Origin: Cerrena zonata
Lineage: Eukaryota > Basidiomycota > Agaricomycetes > Polyporales > Cerrenaceae
DNA length: 64,000 bases
Assembly: GCA_038087015.1 (NCBI GenBank)
Contig: JASBNA010000069.1
Location: 124,001 to 188,000, forward strand
Direction of reading: 5' to 3'
Shown here: in pieces, positions 40,938 through 52,186 of the stretch
Numbering within the stretch: position 1 is the stretch's first letter
Layout: each line of letters starts with the position of its first letter
Notes under the pieces: generated by a model
The model's database searches: none
Seen by the model: the letters and a program-made list of their open reading frames with translations, nothing else
Told to the model about the DNA's origin: nothing
Program-made: the position numbers and the translations under genes

Positions 40938-41479
40938 CGATATATATTGTTGTTGTTTATTTCGAATGAAGTTATATTTTTTTTCGACACGAATTAACTA
41001 GTAACTCTATATATATTAACTCTCGCCTAACTTATCACAATCGTTTAGTAACGAATAACAACCGACTGTTTGTAAAGATAGTTGAATCTGCTTCCTGTTC
41101 AAAAGATTTCGAAAGATAAGTTGATATTATTCATCATCTGTGTTTCGAGTGTTTGTAAACTTGCAACCAAAAATTTCATGGCTAACAAAAAAAAAAAAAG
41201 GCCAGAGAAAACAAAAAAAAAAAAACATGTTGCAACATCTCGAAAAAAACACTATAGAGCACGAGATGCACATATGATGTGATAACTTATACTACAAAAT
41301 TCTCTCATTGTGAGGAACTAAGGAAACATAGATTGAAGAAGACACATTTCTAAAGTCGTTTGAATAATCTATTCGAAGAAGGGAATAAGAAAAAAAAATC
41401 ATCAAGTTGAATTGTTTTATTGTACATGAGAGTTATAAACTACTCCAAAAGAGAGGCAGGAAGTCTATCGTGAATCATT
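40938..41479. other. Intergenic region; nothing specific seen
   Basis: Promoter of the Pil1-like gene and 3' flank of the MICOS gene. A-runs at about 41187-41199 and 41213-41225. A 66-codon Lys-rich plus frame is a by-product of the poly-A tracts. Confidence 0.55.
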
Positions 41480-42238
41480 TTATTTTTTAGTTACATCACC
41501 ATCGATGTTCAACCCGGTGACGTCGGCAATTTTCTGTCTCAAGGATTGAACACGGCCTTGTAATGATTTTTGACTAGATTCGGAGGCTTTTTCAATTTGA
41601 TTAACGAATTCATCAGCTTTTTCAATCGAAACCTGTTGCGAGTGAGCCACTTCTGGGATATATTTTTCTTCCAAACTCCAGATAAACCCAGTGGTATTAC
41701 TGAATGTTTGAGGCAAGAAGTATTTGAATGAGGCAACACCTAAAATAACTGGAAATGTGGCTTTTGAAACAATTCCTCTTTGGCGGGCCATAATGTTACC
41801 AGACAAGGCCGCTATTAATATATATATACCATTTGGTAAAAGATCTTCAGTTTTGTTGTGTAACCCACTAACAGTACTCGTAACTTGTCTTTCCTTCTCA
41901 TTATATTGAACATATTTGTTATTTAAGAATCCTTGTAAACTATTGTATGCACTAACCACTGATTCTCTCCCACTTTTAAATGTGCTCTCTAATGCTGATG
42001 GTGAACGGACGGAGATTCCATCAACCAAGCGGTTTGGGCCTAGTATCTCTACTTCGGATCCGGCAGCTGGAGTGACTGTTCCAGGAACTGGAACAACGTT
42101 GGATTCATCTTCATAGAATCTACGTTTAGACTCATTATGAATGCTTGGTTGTCCTCCGAATATCATGCTGGACGAAATACCAGCAGCAACACTCACTAAA
42201 ACTGGCATTCCACGGTTCATTGTCAGTCTTGAGAACAT
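41480..42238 (-). CDS. MICOS subunit of the apolipoprotein-O type (Mic26/Mic27)
   Basis: Inner-membrane protein of the cristae-junction complex MICOS. The preferred start at 42238 gives 252 residues beginning MFSRLTMNRGMPVLVSVAAG, with a first hydrophobic segment at about 10-25. Then comes a soluble part, and a central hairpin (LLPNGIYILIAALSGNIMARQRG...FPVILGVASFKYFLPQTF) that is the ApoO-family signature with its Gly-rich spans. A helical C-terminal tail follows. An upstream in-frame ATG at 42340 would add 34 unlikely residues. Divergent from RSM22, also mitochondrial. I cannot decide between Mic26 and Mic27. Confidence 0.75.
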   Translation of the reverse strand: MFSRLTMNRGMPVLVSVAAGISSSMIFGGQPSIHNESKRRFYEDESNVVPVPGTVTPAAGSEVEILGPNRLVDGISVRSPSALESTFKSGRESVVSAYNSLQGFLNNKYVQYNEKERQVTSTVSGLHNKTEDLLPNGIYILIAALSGNIMARQRGIVSKATFPVILGVASFKYFLPQTFSNTTGFIWSLEEKYIPEVAHSQQVSIEKADEFVNQIEKASESSQKSLQGRVQSLRQKIADVTGLNIDGDVTKK

Positions 42239-42586
42239 TCCCACCTCTTCTATTGTAAAAATCAATTGGTTAAACCTAAAGAAACGCTGAATCGAATTGA
42301 AAAAATTCTGAATGTCCAGAGACAAAAAAAAATACACCATTAAGAGAAAGCCTTCGTATTGAGCCAGTCATATCGCACTGTTTCCTTCAACCTGTAATTT
42401 CCGGGACTCAAGCTGCAAAAGAAAATAACCTGCAAAACGTGAGGATGCTTTACAGTTTAGAATGCTGACATTTGCAACCTGCACACAGCGCAATATGGTT
42501 ATAATCTCTCTTACGATGAGATATAAGGGACGATATCTAACTTAAATAAACCCAACAGAAACAAAGCATTAAGGAATATTATACCA

Positions 42587-45030
42587 ATGTTAGCGAGGAC
42601 ATCGATTTTGAGAAGTAGACGGTTCGTCTTATCTCGATACGCTAATTTAACTTATGGCCTCCGAACTAATGCAACCTCATCACTGAAAAAACTTCAGAAC
42701 CTCGATCCATCAACCTATGATTTCATTAAACATGAACTGGGAAATGATGTCAAGGCTACGGAAGCTCTTCCATTTGACAAAATAAGACATAGCGAAACCT
42801 TTGGCCAGTTGGTTGTGAGTGAACGGTTAAAAGAACATAAGCAGCTTAATGAGGATCAGAGTGACAAGCATGTGAGGATTCAAGAAGATGATTTTGAAGA
42901 TGAGATATCACCATATAGAAACCCTGATGGATCTTTAAAACAAGGTGACAACTCAGAGGAAGCAAGGTTGCATCCCTTAACTTTGGAAGGTAGAGTTGAT
43001 AGAAATGTTACTGTTCTACCCACTGAAATAGCTAAAGTCATTAACAAAAACATATTGAGTACTTCTCGTCCGGATAAATTACGTGAAAGAGCCGCTAATA
43101 TATTTAAGAGTTTAAGTTCGGATCAGATTCTATTAGCCCCAGAGTCGGCCTTAGATTGTGATGCCCATATAGCTTCTTTATTTTTGCAAAATTACTCCCA
43201 CGCACATCATGTTTTATTAGAATTACAGAAAAGAGTCGGTAAAGATAAGTTTAATCCTCAGAGTGTGTTAGATATTGGACATGGTCCAGCCACTGGTATG
43301 GTTGCTCTTAATGAAATAATGGGAAATGAATGGGTTCCAGAAGAAAAAGACGTTTACGTTGTTGGTAGATCAAATTATGAAATGAAAAAGAGAGCTAAGA
43401 TTATTTTATCTCGTCAATTAAATGAAAATTTGGTAGAATATGAAGTACCTGATGAAAATGAAGATATTCAAGGGAAATACGAACGAAGGTGCGTCACCAA
43501 AGGAGGACGTGTTGACAAAAAGAAGAACCAGAAGTAGACGACTATGTTGGTCCTGTCGATGCAAGTAAAATTCAAATCAAAACAAAATTAAGAGACTCAT
43601 TACCTGTGTCAAAAAGATATGATTTAATAATGGTAAACCAAGCCTTGTTAACAAGGGAATATAGTTTTCCACGAGATATCGACACCAATATTCATATGAT
43701 TTTGAAATTATTGAAACCAAATGGTCATTTAGTATTAGTTGAAAGAGGTAATGCCTTGGGGTTTGAAACCATTGCTAGAGCAAGACAAGTGATGATCAGG
43801 CCAGAATCATATCAAAATGAACGTGGTAAGATTCCAAGACCTTATATTAAAGGTTCAAGTTTAAAGCCACAAAAATTAAAGAAAGAAGATCAACTCGTCG
43901 ATGACAATGACATCAAATACGAAGAAGAACTTTTCAAACAATTGGAAGATGAAGATTTTGAAGATGAAGACTTAGAATTTACCGAAGATGAGAAAATTGC
44001 AGCTCAATTCAAGGAAGAAACCCTGCTGGATTTCGAAAAGGAAATTAATTCAAAATATGGTGAAGTTAAGGAAGAAGACTTGAAATTTGAGTATGAAGGT
44101 GGTGACGAATATGAAGTTGTTCCTTTAGATTCTGAAGAGCCGCCTCTTTCACAACCTACCCTTAGCGCTGATAGTGTCGATTATCATATCAGTATCATAG
44201 CACCATGTTCACATCACGGCAAATGTCCATTACAATTGGGAGATCCTAAGTACTATAAAATCTCTTCTCATAAACATCGTTTCAACTTCTGTTCCTTTAA
44301 CAAAACCGTGGAAAGACCAAAATATACTATGGAGTTAAAGAAGGGCCGTAGACTTGCTACTAAATGGGACAAGACCGCAGAAGATGGTTTTGGATTAGAC
44401 AATCTCCTGAGAAACTCCTTGAAAAAATTAGGTGGTACTGGTAGACCTGGATCTAATAATACTGAAACGGGTTCATTTTCCTACTTAATTGCTCAAAGAT
44501 CACCAAATCATGTCGAGAGTATAAAAAATATCGAATACGAACGTTCGCATAATAGCTCGACTGACATCGATGAGCAAGACCCTAAGAATTGGCCTCGTAT
44601 TATTTCCCATCCAGGAAAAGTTAAAAAGAACGTCAAATTAACCGTTAGTGCACCATCTGGTAAGATTGAAATATGGCAAATTCCAAAAAGTTTAGGTAAA
44701 CAGGTTTACCATGATGCCAGAAAGCTGGCTAGAGGAGATTTATGGCCATCGCCATTGGGGAAGAAGGGTGTTATAGTTAAAAACTCCTTATCTGATGAGA
44801 AGAAAGAAAAATTAGAGGCCATTCTGAAAACTCAAAAGAAGTCCTTTTTAAAGGAACAGCGTAAAAAGGACTGGAAAAAAGTAACCACTGCCGATTCTAC
44901 CTATTTCGATGATGATATAGTAACTATGGCAGACTCGATTGCTTCAAGTCTTGAAATGACTAAAAAGTATAAACAACAAGGTAAGAAGGCAAAATTTGAT
45001 GTTGACCTTAAAAAATACGAAGGAAAGTAG
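42587..45030 (+). CDS. RSM22: Mitoribosome assembly methyltransferase-like protein Rsm22, one frameshift
   Basis: Mitochondrial small-subunit assembly factor (METTL17 family). Two plus frames (42587-43537 and about 43519-45030) cover one protein of about 810 residues. The first has an N-terminal presequence (LARTSILRSRRFVLSRYA) and the SAM-fold start 'VLDIGHGPATGMVALNE'. The second continues with 'KRYDLIMVNQALL', 'LKPNGHLVLVERGN' and the Cys-rich IIAPCSHHGKCPLQ...FNFCSF, which holds a 4Fe-4S cluster in METTL17. The junction is the A-run at 43517-43521: one extra A gives VDK-KEEPEVDDYVGPVD without a break. The gene is otherwise well preserved, so a base-calling error is likely. Confidence 0.88.
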
Positions 45031-45062
45031 ATATGTACCTACCTCTTTCACGTTCTGATGTT

Positions 45063-45217
45063 CGACTTTGTATATAGTTTTTATCTTTCTGCTTTTTTGT
45101 TTCCTCCTTTAATTACTTTGTTGACCACAGAAGAAATGCTGTACATACTCATGGAGGATAACAAAGCTATTTATTTATTTCAAGTATATAGATTTAGCAA
45201 ATGTATTTGATTTTACC
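45063..45217 (+). repeat. Left copy of a ~155-bp imperfect direct repeat flanking the formamidase-like gene
   Basis: This copy and the one at 47415-47568 share the order C(G/A)ACTTTG, TAGTTTTT, TTTCCTC, GAAGAAA/GAAAGAAA, GCTGTACATACT, GTATATAGA and AAAT(G/C)TATTT. Identity is roughly 60-65% by eye. The copies enclose the gene at 45456-46780 and its flanks. Confidence 0.55.
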
Positions 45218-45455
45218 TTCAAAGTTGGCTGCAAAACAACGGTTTTCAGATGGTTAGATGAAAGGAGCTTTTTGTCCAAGAGGCGATAACCGCGAACAAT
45301 GATGTCAAACCGGAGTTTGAACCTTATCAAGAATTGGAGTTTGACCTTATCAAGATTTGCATCGGGCTACGCGAATACCCCTTTTTACTATATAAAGTTG
45401 GGAAAATCCCAACTCCATACTTGAATTTTACTCGAGATAAAATCAATCGTAACTA

Positions 45456-46780
45456 ATGGCACCAAGCCCAATTAGATACGTCACAAAGGTTGACTTGAAC
45501 AAACCAGGAGATGCTCAACCTCAAGTCCATAATAGATGGCACCCTGATGTTCCATTCACAGAAACCATTAAGCCGGGAGAAACAGTGAAGATAGAATGTT
45601 TGGATTGGACTGGTAATCAGATTTGTAATAGTGATACTAGTGATGATTTGAAAAATGTTGATTTATCAAGAATACATTATCTATCTGGACCGTTTAACAT
45701 CGAGACTGCTGAGCCGGGAGATGTATTGGTGGTTGAGATCAAGGACGTTCAGCCTTTAGAAAGACAGCCATGGGGTTATTGTGGTATTTTCCATAAATCA
45801 AACGGAGGTGGGTTCTTGGATAAATTTTATCCGAATGTGCAAAAGCCATTTTTGATTTTGAAGGAATTCATGCAACTTCAAGACATATTCCTCGTGTTAA
45901 ATTCTCAGGTTTAATCATCCTGGTATAATGGGTACTGCTCCATCAGAAAAAGTTTTGACTGAATGGAATAAAAGGGAAAAATCTATTAAAGAGGAGATTC
46001 AACATTTACATGATACTTCGGTTGCTAACCTTCCTGAAGTTGTAAACGCTCACGGAGGTAGTGCTGAAGGATCATTAAAGGAGAAAATTGCAAAAGAAGG
46101 ATCAAGGACCATTCCTGGAAGACCTGAAAATGGTGGGAATTGTGATATCAAAAATTTATCTAGGGGATCCAAGTGTTACTTCCCTGTTTACGTAAAGGGA
46201 GCTAAATTTTCAATTGGTGACTTACACTTCTCTCAGGGAGATGGAGAAATTTCGTTTTGTGGGGCAATTGAAATGGCAGGGGTTATTACAATTCAAGCAA
46301 AAGTTATCAAAGATGGCATGAAATTATTAAATTTAAAATCACCAATATTTCTCCTGGTGATGTTCAGAATCATTACAGTCCATCGAGATACTTAACCTTC
46401 GAAGGATTCTCAGTTGATGAAACTGGTGAACAAAAATTCTTGATGCAACCGTAGCCTATAGACAAGCTTGCATTCGTGCGATTGAGTACCTTAGAAGATT
46501 TGGTTATAATGATTATCAAATTTATTTGTTATTGTCTTCTGCACCAATCGAGGGCCATATTGCAGGTGTTGTTGACGTACCCAATGCATGTACAACACTT
46601 GGGTTACCCATGGATATATTTGATTTTGATATATCACCAGAGAAAAGTGCAGAAATATTAGCATCTGGAGAAGATCTTAAAAAGGATATGGGTAACTGTG
46701 CTTTTGTATCCAATTACGATCATCCAGTCTGTTATGAATTCAACGAAGGTTTGTTAAATAGTTTTAACATTAGTTCATAA
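45456..46780 (+). CDS. Formamidase/acetamidase (FmdA/AmdA family) gene carrying four frameshifts
   Basis: Family enzymes hydrolyse formamide (or acetamide) to ammonia and the acid. Pieces in three frames read in order as one protein of about 440 residues. They show VHNRWHPDVPF, IECLDWTGNQI, HYLSGPF, (after shifts) GIHATSRHIPRVKFSGLIHPG-IMGTAPS, GGNCDIKNLSRGSKCYFPVYV, LHFSQGDGEISFCGAIEMAG, PGDVQNHYSPSRYLTFEGFSV and YLLLSSAPIEGHIAGVVDVPNACTTLGLP. The shifts sit at 45841-45844 (A-run), 45915, 46344-46345 and 46442, each cured by one added base. Coding content between shifts is perfectly conserved. Either an unpolished sequence or a very young pseudogene; the four shifts in 1.3 kb are the densest in the window. 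Confidence 0.82.
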
Positions 46781-47803
46781 CGTATATGATAAGTACACTT
46801 TATAAGGACTTTCTGAATATAAGCTTCTTATTTGTAAAAATGCTTTGTTCTCTTTACGTGAGTAAAAAGGTTTTGCTTTTAATTCTCTCGAAAAACAGCG
46901 GCTCACCATTAGGTCCTACTGCAGCGTATATTATTTGATCCAAAGTATTATAATAACTTTCAATATCCACAAAGCTAGAATTAAATTATAGAAAAAGAGC
47001 TGCGTGAAGCCTTTTTTTGACTTCTGCTGAAGTTACTTAGAATACAGAAGCTTAATCGCAAGCTTTTTGAAATAATCCTATTTGCAAGCACCAAATAACT
47101 CGAATGTAACTATTACATTGTTAAGGAATGGTTCCTTTACGACGAGAAAACAAGTGTGTATACATAACTTTCTATTCGTTCTTATATCTAAGAAGCAATG
47201 TCTTTAAGTTCTTTGAATACGACCTTGTAATTCAACAAGCTTTATTGTCTCGAGAAATGTCGCCAAAATCATTGCCAAACATATCATTGAGAGAAGTGGG
47301 TATATAAGAATCCTTACTTCACAGTGCCACTTTTCTAATCACATCTTTCAATGAATATATACTTCTCTATCATTTTTTAATAGTCTTTTACCGACTTTCT
47401 TATCTTTCAATGTGCAACTTTGACGTAGTTTTTGTCATCTTTTCACTCGGTTTCCTCTCCTACTTCTGCTCACAACGAAAGAAAAGCTGTACATACTTTC
47501 TAAGCAGGTCTGTACCAGAAAGATATTCATCTCGAGTATATAGAGTTGATAAATCTATTTAATTTCATGTCTTTCAGTGTGACTGCCAATCTTTCTGGAT
47601 TGCAACAAAAACAACTCTGAGTTGCGAAATCACCACAAAAAAATCAGGAATCGAAATTCGACACATTTAAAGCTTTTGAACTCTTCCTTTGAAAAAGCAT
47701 TGAAAGGAAGGTTTACTCTGATAAACTAGTGAACTGTTTGACTATGATACCAACTGGGAAAATACATTCACGCCCATAACGCCACTCCGAGGGAAGAGCG
47801 CCA
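46781..47803. other. 1-kb gene-free region
   Basis: No gene seen. It holds the right copy of the flanking repeat (47415-47568) and otherwise A+T-rich DNA. The last 200 bases are probably the promoter of the membrane-protein gene. Confidence 0.5.
47415..47568 (+). repeat. Right copy of the ~155-bp imperfect direct repeat
   Basis: Partner of the copy at 45063-45217, in the same orientation and about 2.35 kb away. The left copy begins about 35 bp after the RSM22 stop codon. Confidence 0.55.
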
Positions 47804-50055
47804 ATGAGAAACTCCAATGCTGCGAGTCACAGCCCACCCGCCGCTGAAGAACCACCACGGCAGAGACAGAGAAGAGGACTGAGTGTCGCTCCCAAGTCAA
47901 AACACGATAACTCAAATGAAAACGTCAGCTCCGAAAGTCCGGCATCTTTCATCTCTGTCCAACTGCCAGGGGTTGCTTTTGGAACTTTTGGATTATGGAA
48001 TGCTCAGAATAATCCTAACAATACACTCGTAAGAGTTTTTACTTTAGCAGTGATAGTCCTACCATCAATCCTAGCAATATTGACCCCCATATTCTTTCCT
48101 GAATTGTCTGAAGTTGACGTAGCAAGTTTTTTCACCGATATCCTCATGATATTGGCCATTGGCTATTTTGTGAAGTTCGCCTCAGAATGGCCATGGTGTT
48201 GGTTGAAAAAAGTTCGGGAAGCAAAGGGCTTTCATTTGAAGAATATCGATGGAGCGTATAACGGTAAATTTAAGTTGAATGAAGGTGTCGAAGAGGAATT
48301 TCTCATAAAGGAAACCCATATGGTATTGAAGCTTCAAAAATATCAGTCAATTGCAATACTCTCCTGTATTGGAGGCATTATTTTTGGGAGCTTGTTGATG
48401 GTCTTATCAAGGAGTCTAGTAATAACGTCCAAATTGAGGAAAGACATTGTTTTTAGTAATTTCAATATTTGTGTGTTTTTTCTCTGGGGGGCATTCCGAT
48501 CCTTTCTAGCAGTTTATGAAATTTTACAAGAACAGTCACTTGCTGAAAATGATTTAACAACAAGTATTACAGAGGAAAACTTGCACGTACTACTAGGTAA
48601 TAAACCGGACAAAGAAAAAACTCCAATGGATCTTGTAAAACTTAAAATGAAGCGTTTGTCGAAATTGTTCGGGAACTCCAAAATTATCGAATTAGAGAAA
48701 ATTACTGATATGATCCAATTTCAAAATATTGTTGAATTGATCGATTCTAAAGTAGACCAGTATTACAGCTTTTTGAAAATAGTAGCAAGCACCCAGGAAA
48801 CACAATACAACTCCCTTACAGAAGAAATCACTAAGCTTAACATTGAAATAAAGAGTCTAGTCGAGAAGTCTGATGCATCATCAATGAAGCTCGAAAGGCA
48901 GAACTATCAATCTCAAACATTCAAGCCATTTCCTTTTAGTCTGAGCTTGTACCATAAAAAAATAGAGAGTAATCATAATTCAGCATCTTTCCAAGCAAGT
49001 TCAAGTCCTCATAAGGAACACGATATTGATGAATTTCCACTGAATCCCATGCCATTGAGTATGTCAACAATTTTTGAGGAACCAAAAGAAACAAAACATA
49101 AGTTTATACCCAACCAAGATGGTAGTGGTATAAACGAAGGTTTGAATGATCCATTTTTAAGAAACTCAGATAAAAATAAGGGCTATTTTTCATTGCATGG
49201 TTTACCATTCACGTCTGCAATACAAGATCTTATCACCAGAAAAGTTGTTAATGCTAACTTCTTGCTGAACCATCAAAATCATTTCTACAACACTTAGAAG
49301 GATATGAAGGAGAGCAAATTCATGACCTCGGTAGCATGAATGATACGTATGACCATGAGCAAGGTAAATATGGTAGGAAGAACAAAGCTTCATATAGAAA
49401 TTATTTCTTCAATACCATTGATGAATTGATAGAAAAGCTAAGTCATATTTCATTGAAAGAAACAGTAATGAATCCTTTCTCCATGATTCAAATATACTAC
49501 ACTGACATTATGCCTCTAGTTAAAAGCTTTTTTGCTGATTGCTACCTTACGACTATGAATCATATCGATCAAATTAAAAGTATCATTTGGAAAATCGTCA
49601 ATATTCACATTTTTCAGAAAACTGAACAAATGAAACAATTTGGATCCTATGTTTATGGAAAATATATTCAATCTACTAAAAAAATCTTCGAATTTTATTT
49701 ATTAGTATTCACAGCCATTCCATTCAATATAATACGTATAATAATTTCTATTAATCTTTTTTTTCCGAAAATTTTGATACGGACTTTTATTATATACCCC
49801 ATGATGGTAATCATAAGTTTACAAACAAGTGAAAATGATAAGACCTTTGAAGAAAATCATAACTTCAGCGAAATGAAACAGTTTCACTTAGCCCCTCACC
49901 CAAATAGTCGGTTCCGGCCACATCATGCTCAACCATTTGAAGCTAGAAAGATGATTTTGAGACTGCTTGCCAGATATTATGATTTGGATCTCGATTATCC
50001 ACATCCATACAATAATTCGACAAACTCTCCTGTGAATTTAAGCAATCAAACTTAA
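47804..50055 (+). CDS. Unrecognised membrane protein, one frameshift
   Basis: Two plus frames (47804-49297, then continuing in the next frame to 50055) form one protein of about 750 residues; one added T in the run at 49282-49284 joins them (NH-FLQHLEGYEGE). I do not recognise the family. The N-terminus (about 1-50) is disordered and basic. Hydrophobic spans lie near 78-98, 103-120, 182-205 and 215-235, two C-terminal spans near 615-660, and a coiled stretch (KITDMIQFQNIVELIDSK...EEITKLNIEIKSLVE) near 305-365. The last 80 residues are His/Pro/Asn-rich. It may be restricted to related yeasts. Possible endomembrane or nuclear-envelope protein, on topology only. Confidence 0.7.
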
Positions 50056-50102
50056 GATTACATTTTCGATTAAGCAATGATCTTTCTGGAAGACTTTTCT
50101 TT

Positions 50103-50255
50103 TTACCCTTCTCCAAGCTCTAAGAACTTAGCAAGAGTGCTTTCTGTGTGTTCTTCAGACAAATCAATTAGAAGCTTATGTCTTTGACTAGACTGTGACT
50201 TGGTAACTTTCGAAGTTGGGGCTGATTTCATCACTGATCTTTTTGCAATCAACAT
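50103..50255 (-). CDS. Possible 50-residue small protein
   Basis: ATG-to-stop minus frame of 50 codons. The product has a basic N-terminal half (KRSVMKSAPTSKVTKSQSSQRHK) and a helical acidic half (LLIDLSEEHTESTLAKFLELGEG). Composition is protein-like rather than A+T-driven, and it fills an otherwise empty gap between two plus-strand genes. A GTAAGT word about 75 bp upstream on the minus strand could mark an intron. No family recognised. Confidence 0.3.
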   Translation of the reverse strand: MLIAKRSVMKSAPTSKVTKSQSSQRHKLLIDLSEEHTESTLAKFLELGEG

Positions 50256-50506
50256 ATTCGCATTTAGTCACAAACGTTTTTGGACCGTTTTTTCTTTTTG
50301 AAAAAAAAAAATCAAGTACTGCACTTACTAATTAGAAATCCTGATGACAAAAGATAGATTGTGGATTTGGATGTACTCTCTTTTTTAACCTTTTGAAATT
50401 TTTTGAGGGCTAATCTTGAATAATTTCAACCAAATAAGCTATCAAAGTCAGCTGGTCATTCTTTGAAGCCGGCTTCGGTACTGATCCATAATATTCAACA
50501 TTAAAA

Positions 50507-51925
50507 ATAGCTAACAAAAGAAGACCCAGGCAGGTCCGTCCTCCATACAGGAGGTACGTTTACAGGTCAAACTTTACAGGACAAGATAGAAGCAGCGATG
50601 AGGAATATGATGATAATGAAAATGCTGATTACAATGAAGGGGACCAAAGTCTTTCTTCTAAGGATCAATTCGGAAACTATAAGGATTTCAATACCAAGAC
50701 TAATTTGAATATCAGCTCGGTATACATTCTTACTAACCAACAGAATTTTAAGAGCAATGTATGGCCCCGATCACAATTTGAAAAGGTAGATGTGCTCAAA
50801 TGTTGTTTGAATAACGGGAACGAAGAATACAATAAGAAAATGAAGCTAATCCAAGATAATTTTCGAGAATCTTCAAAATTAATGGCATTACCGGTTGAAA
50901 TTATTGTGGAAATACTTTTAATCTTATATTATCAAGGCAAATTAAAACCTAAGTTTATGAGAGTCTCCAAATTATTTTTCAATCTTACACTTCCGTTGAT
51001 TTACCGAAATCCAAAATTGAAAGCTACCAATTTCTTTTCATTTGTTGAGACTATGTCATCAAAGAAGGATTATGGGGATTATATAAAACAACTCGATCTT
51101 TCTTATATTATCCAGACAGGTAAAAATGCATATGTTGCAAAACTATTGAAAAAATCTAGAAAGAATTTGGAGTATTTTGTCGCCCCCCAAACAAGTTTTG
51201 GTCTTGGTCCCTTAATTGCATTGAAAAATTGTCAGCAGTTAAAAGTTTTAGATTTACGATTAGTGTCTGAAACCCTTAATCTTGAAGAGCTTTTCAAATC
51301 AATTAGGACACTTGACCAGCTTACACACCTTTCATTCCCCAGATCTTCTATTGAAATTCATGATTTTGAGGGTATAGACTGGCCTCCTAAACTAACCTTT
51401 TTGAGGATATCAGGTGGGATCAACGATGAATTTTTGATTAGATCTGTTTTTCCATCAACCCTTACTCAACTCGAGTTTTCGCATTGTCCCGCTGTCAAGC
51501 ATGCTGGTATTCAAAATATCCTTCATAGGCTTGGAAAGAATTTAACCTCATTAAAAATACAATACCCAATGCCGGGGCTTCATGATAACTCAATGGACTC
51601 GGTATTCACCCTTTGTCCTAATTTGACTTATCTTGAAATTGCTGTTGACTATGTTTCGAGCTCATTTTTCGATGATGACAACCTTGAATATTTACCATAT
51701 GACCGACCATTACGAAATTTACATATTGATAGTAGTGGTATGCTTGGTACAAGTAATAAAATCGATGCTATCGATTTAGCAATCGCTATCAATGATGAAA
51801 AACTTCCACATTTGAAAAATGTCAGCTGCACAGCCAAACTTGGTTGGGATCCCAAATCTGAGTATGTCAACTATATAGTCAACTATTTGGATGAGAAAAA
51901 TGGGGGGTTATATATTGGCTATTAA
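50507..51925 (+). CDS. F-box / leucine-rich-repeat protein with no ATG at its apparent start
   Basis: Predicted SCF ubiquitin-ligase adaptor. An F-box-like segment is near residues 125-165 (MALPVEIIVEILLILYYQGKLKPKFMRVSKLFFNLTLPLIY), followed by LRR-type sequence (LKVLDLRL, LTHLSFPRS, LTFLRISGG, LTQLEFSHC, LTSLKIQYP, LTYLEIAVD). It resembles S. cerevisiae YDR306C-type F-box proteins. The frame opens after a stop near 50487 and is clearly coding from about 50507 (ANKRRPRQVRPPYRRYVYRS, then an acidic stretch). Yet the first in-frame ATG is only at about 50840, just before the F-box. ATA at 50507 stands where ATG-GCT would be expected, so a changed start codon, an upstream exon or a sequence error is possible. 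Confidence 0.72.
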   Translation: MANKRRPRQVRPPYRRYVYRSNFTGQDRSSDEEYDDNENADYNEGDQSLSSKDQFGNYKDFNTKTNLNISSVYILTNQQNFKSNVWPRSQFEKVDVLKCCLNNGNEEYNKKMKLIQDNFRESSKLMALPVEIIVEILLILYYQGKLKPKFMRVSKLFFNLTLPLIYRNPKLKATNFFSFVETMSSKKDYGDYIKQLDLSYIIQTGKNAYVAKLLKKSRKNLEYFVAPQTSFGLGPLIALKNCQQLKVLDLRLVSETLNLEELFKSIRTLDQLTHLSFPRSSIEIHDFEGIDWPPKLTFLRISGGINDEFLIRSVFPSTLTQLEFSHCPAVKHAGIQNILHRLGKNLTSLKIQYPMPGLHDNSMDSVFTLCPNLTYLEIAVDYVSSSFFDDDNLEYLPYDRPLRNLHIDSSGMLGTSNKIDAIDLAIAINDEKLPHLKNVSCTAKLGWDPKSEYVNYIVNYLDEKNGGLYIGY

Positions 51926-52186
51926 TTTCGTCTTTCTAAAGCTGCTTCACTCATCATTGTCCTTGATCTTCCTGTTCTTTGCATACATACATATATATAT
52001 TCCTGTATTCTATTTATTTAATCATTATTTTACTTCATTATGTTACTTCATTATCTATTGTAAGCATTTTGCAATTTTCATTATGCTGTGCGTAACAAAA
52101 ATTCGAACAGTTTTTTACACGTTGAGAAATAAAGGTACAGAAGTCCAATACGTCTTATTCATTCATACAAGGACACTTTCCAAGAT

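Noticed and set aside
43515..43540. Programmed ribosomal frameshift in RSM22 or the other split genes
   Set aside because: None of the junctions shows a known yeast +1 site (CUU-AGG-C, GCG-AGU-U, CUU-AGU-U), and the needed direction is -1. Five unrelated genes sharing this is better explained by missing bases.
42587..45030. RSM22 as two adjacent genes
   Set aside because: The two halves carry complementary parts of one methyltransferase-like protein and are joined by a single base in an A-run.
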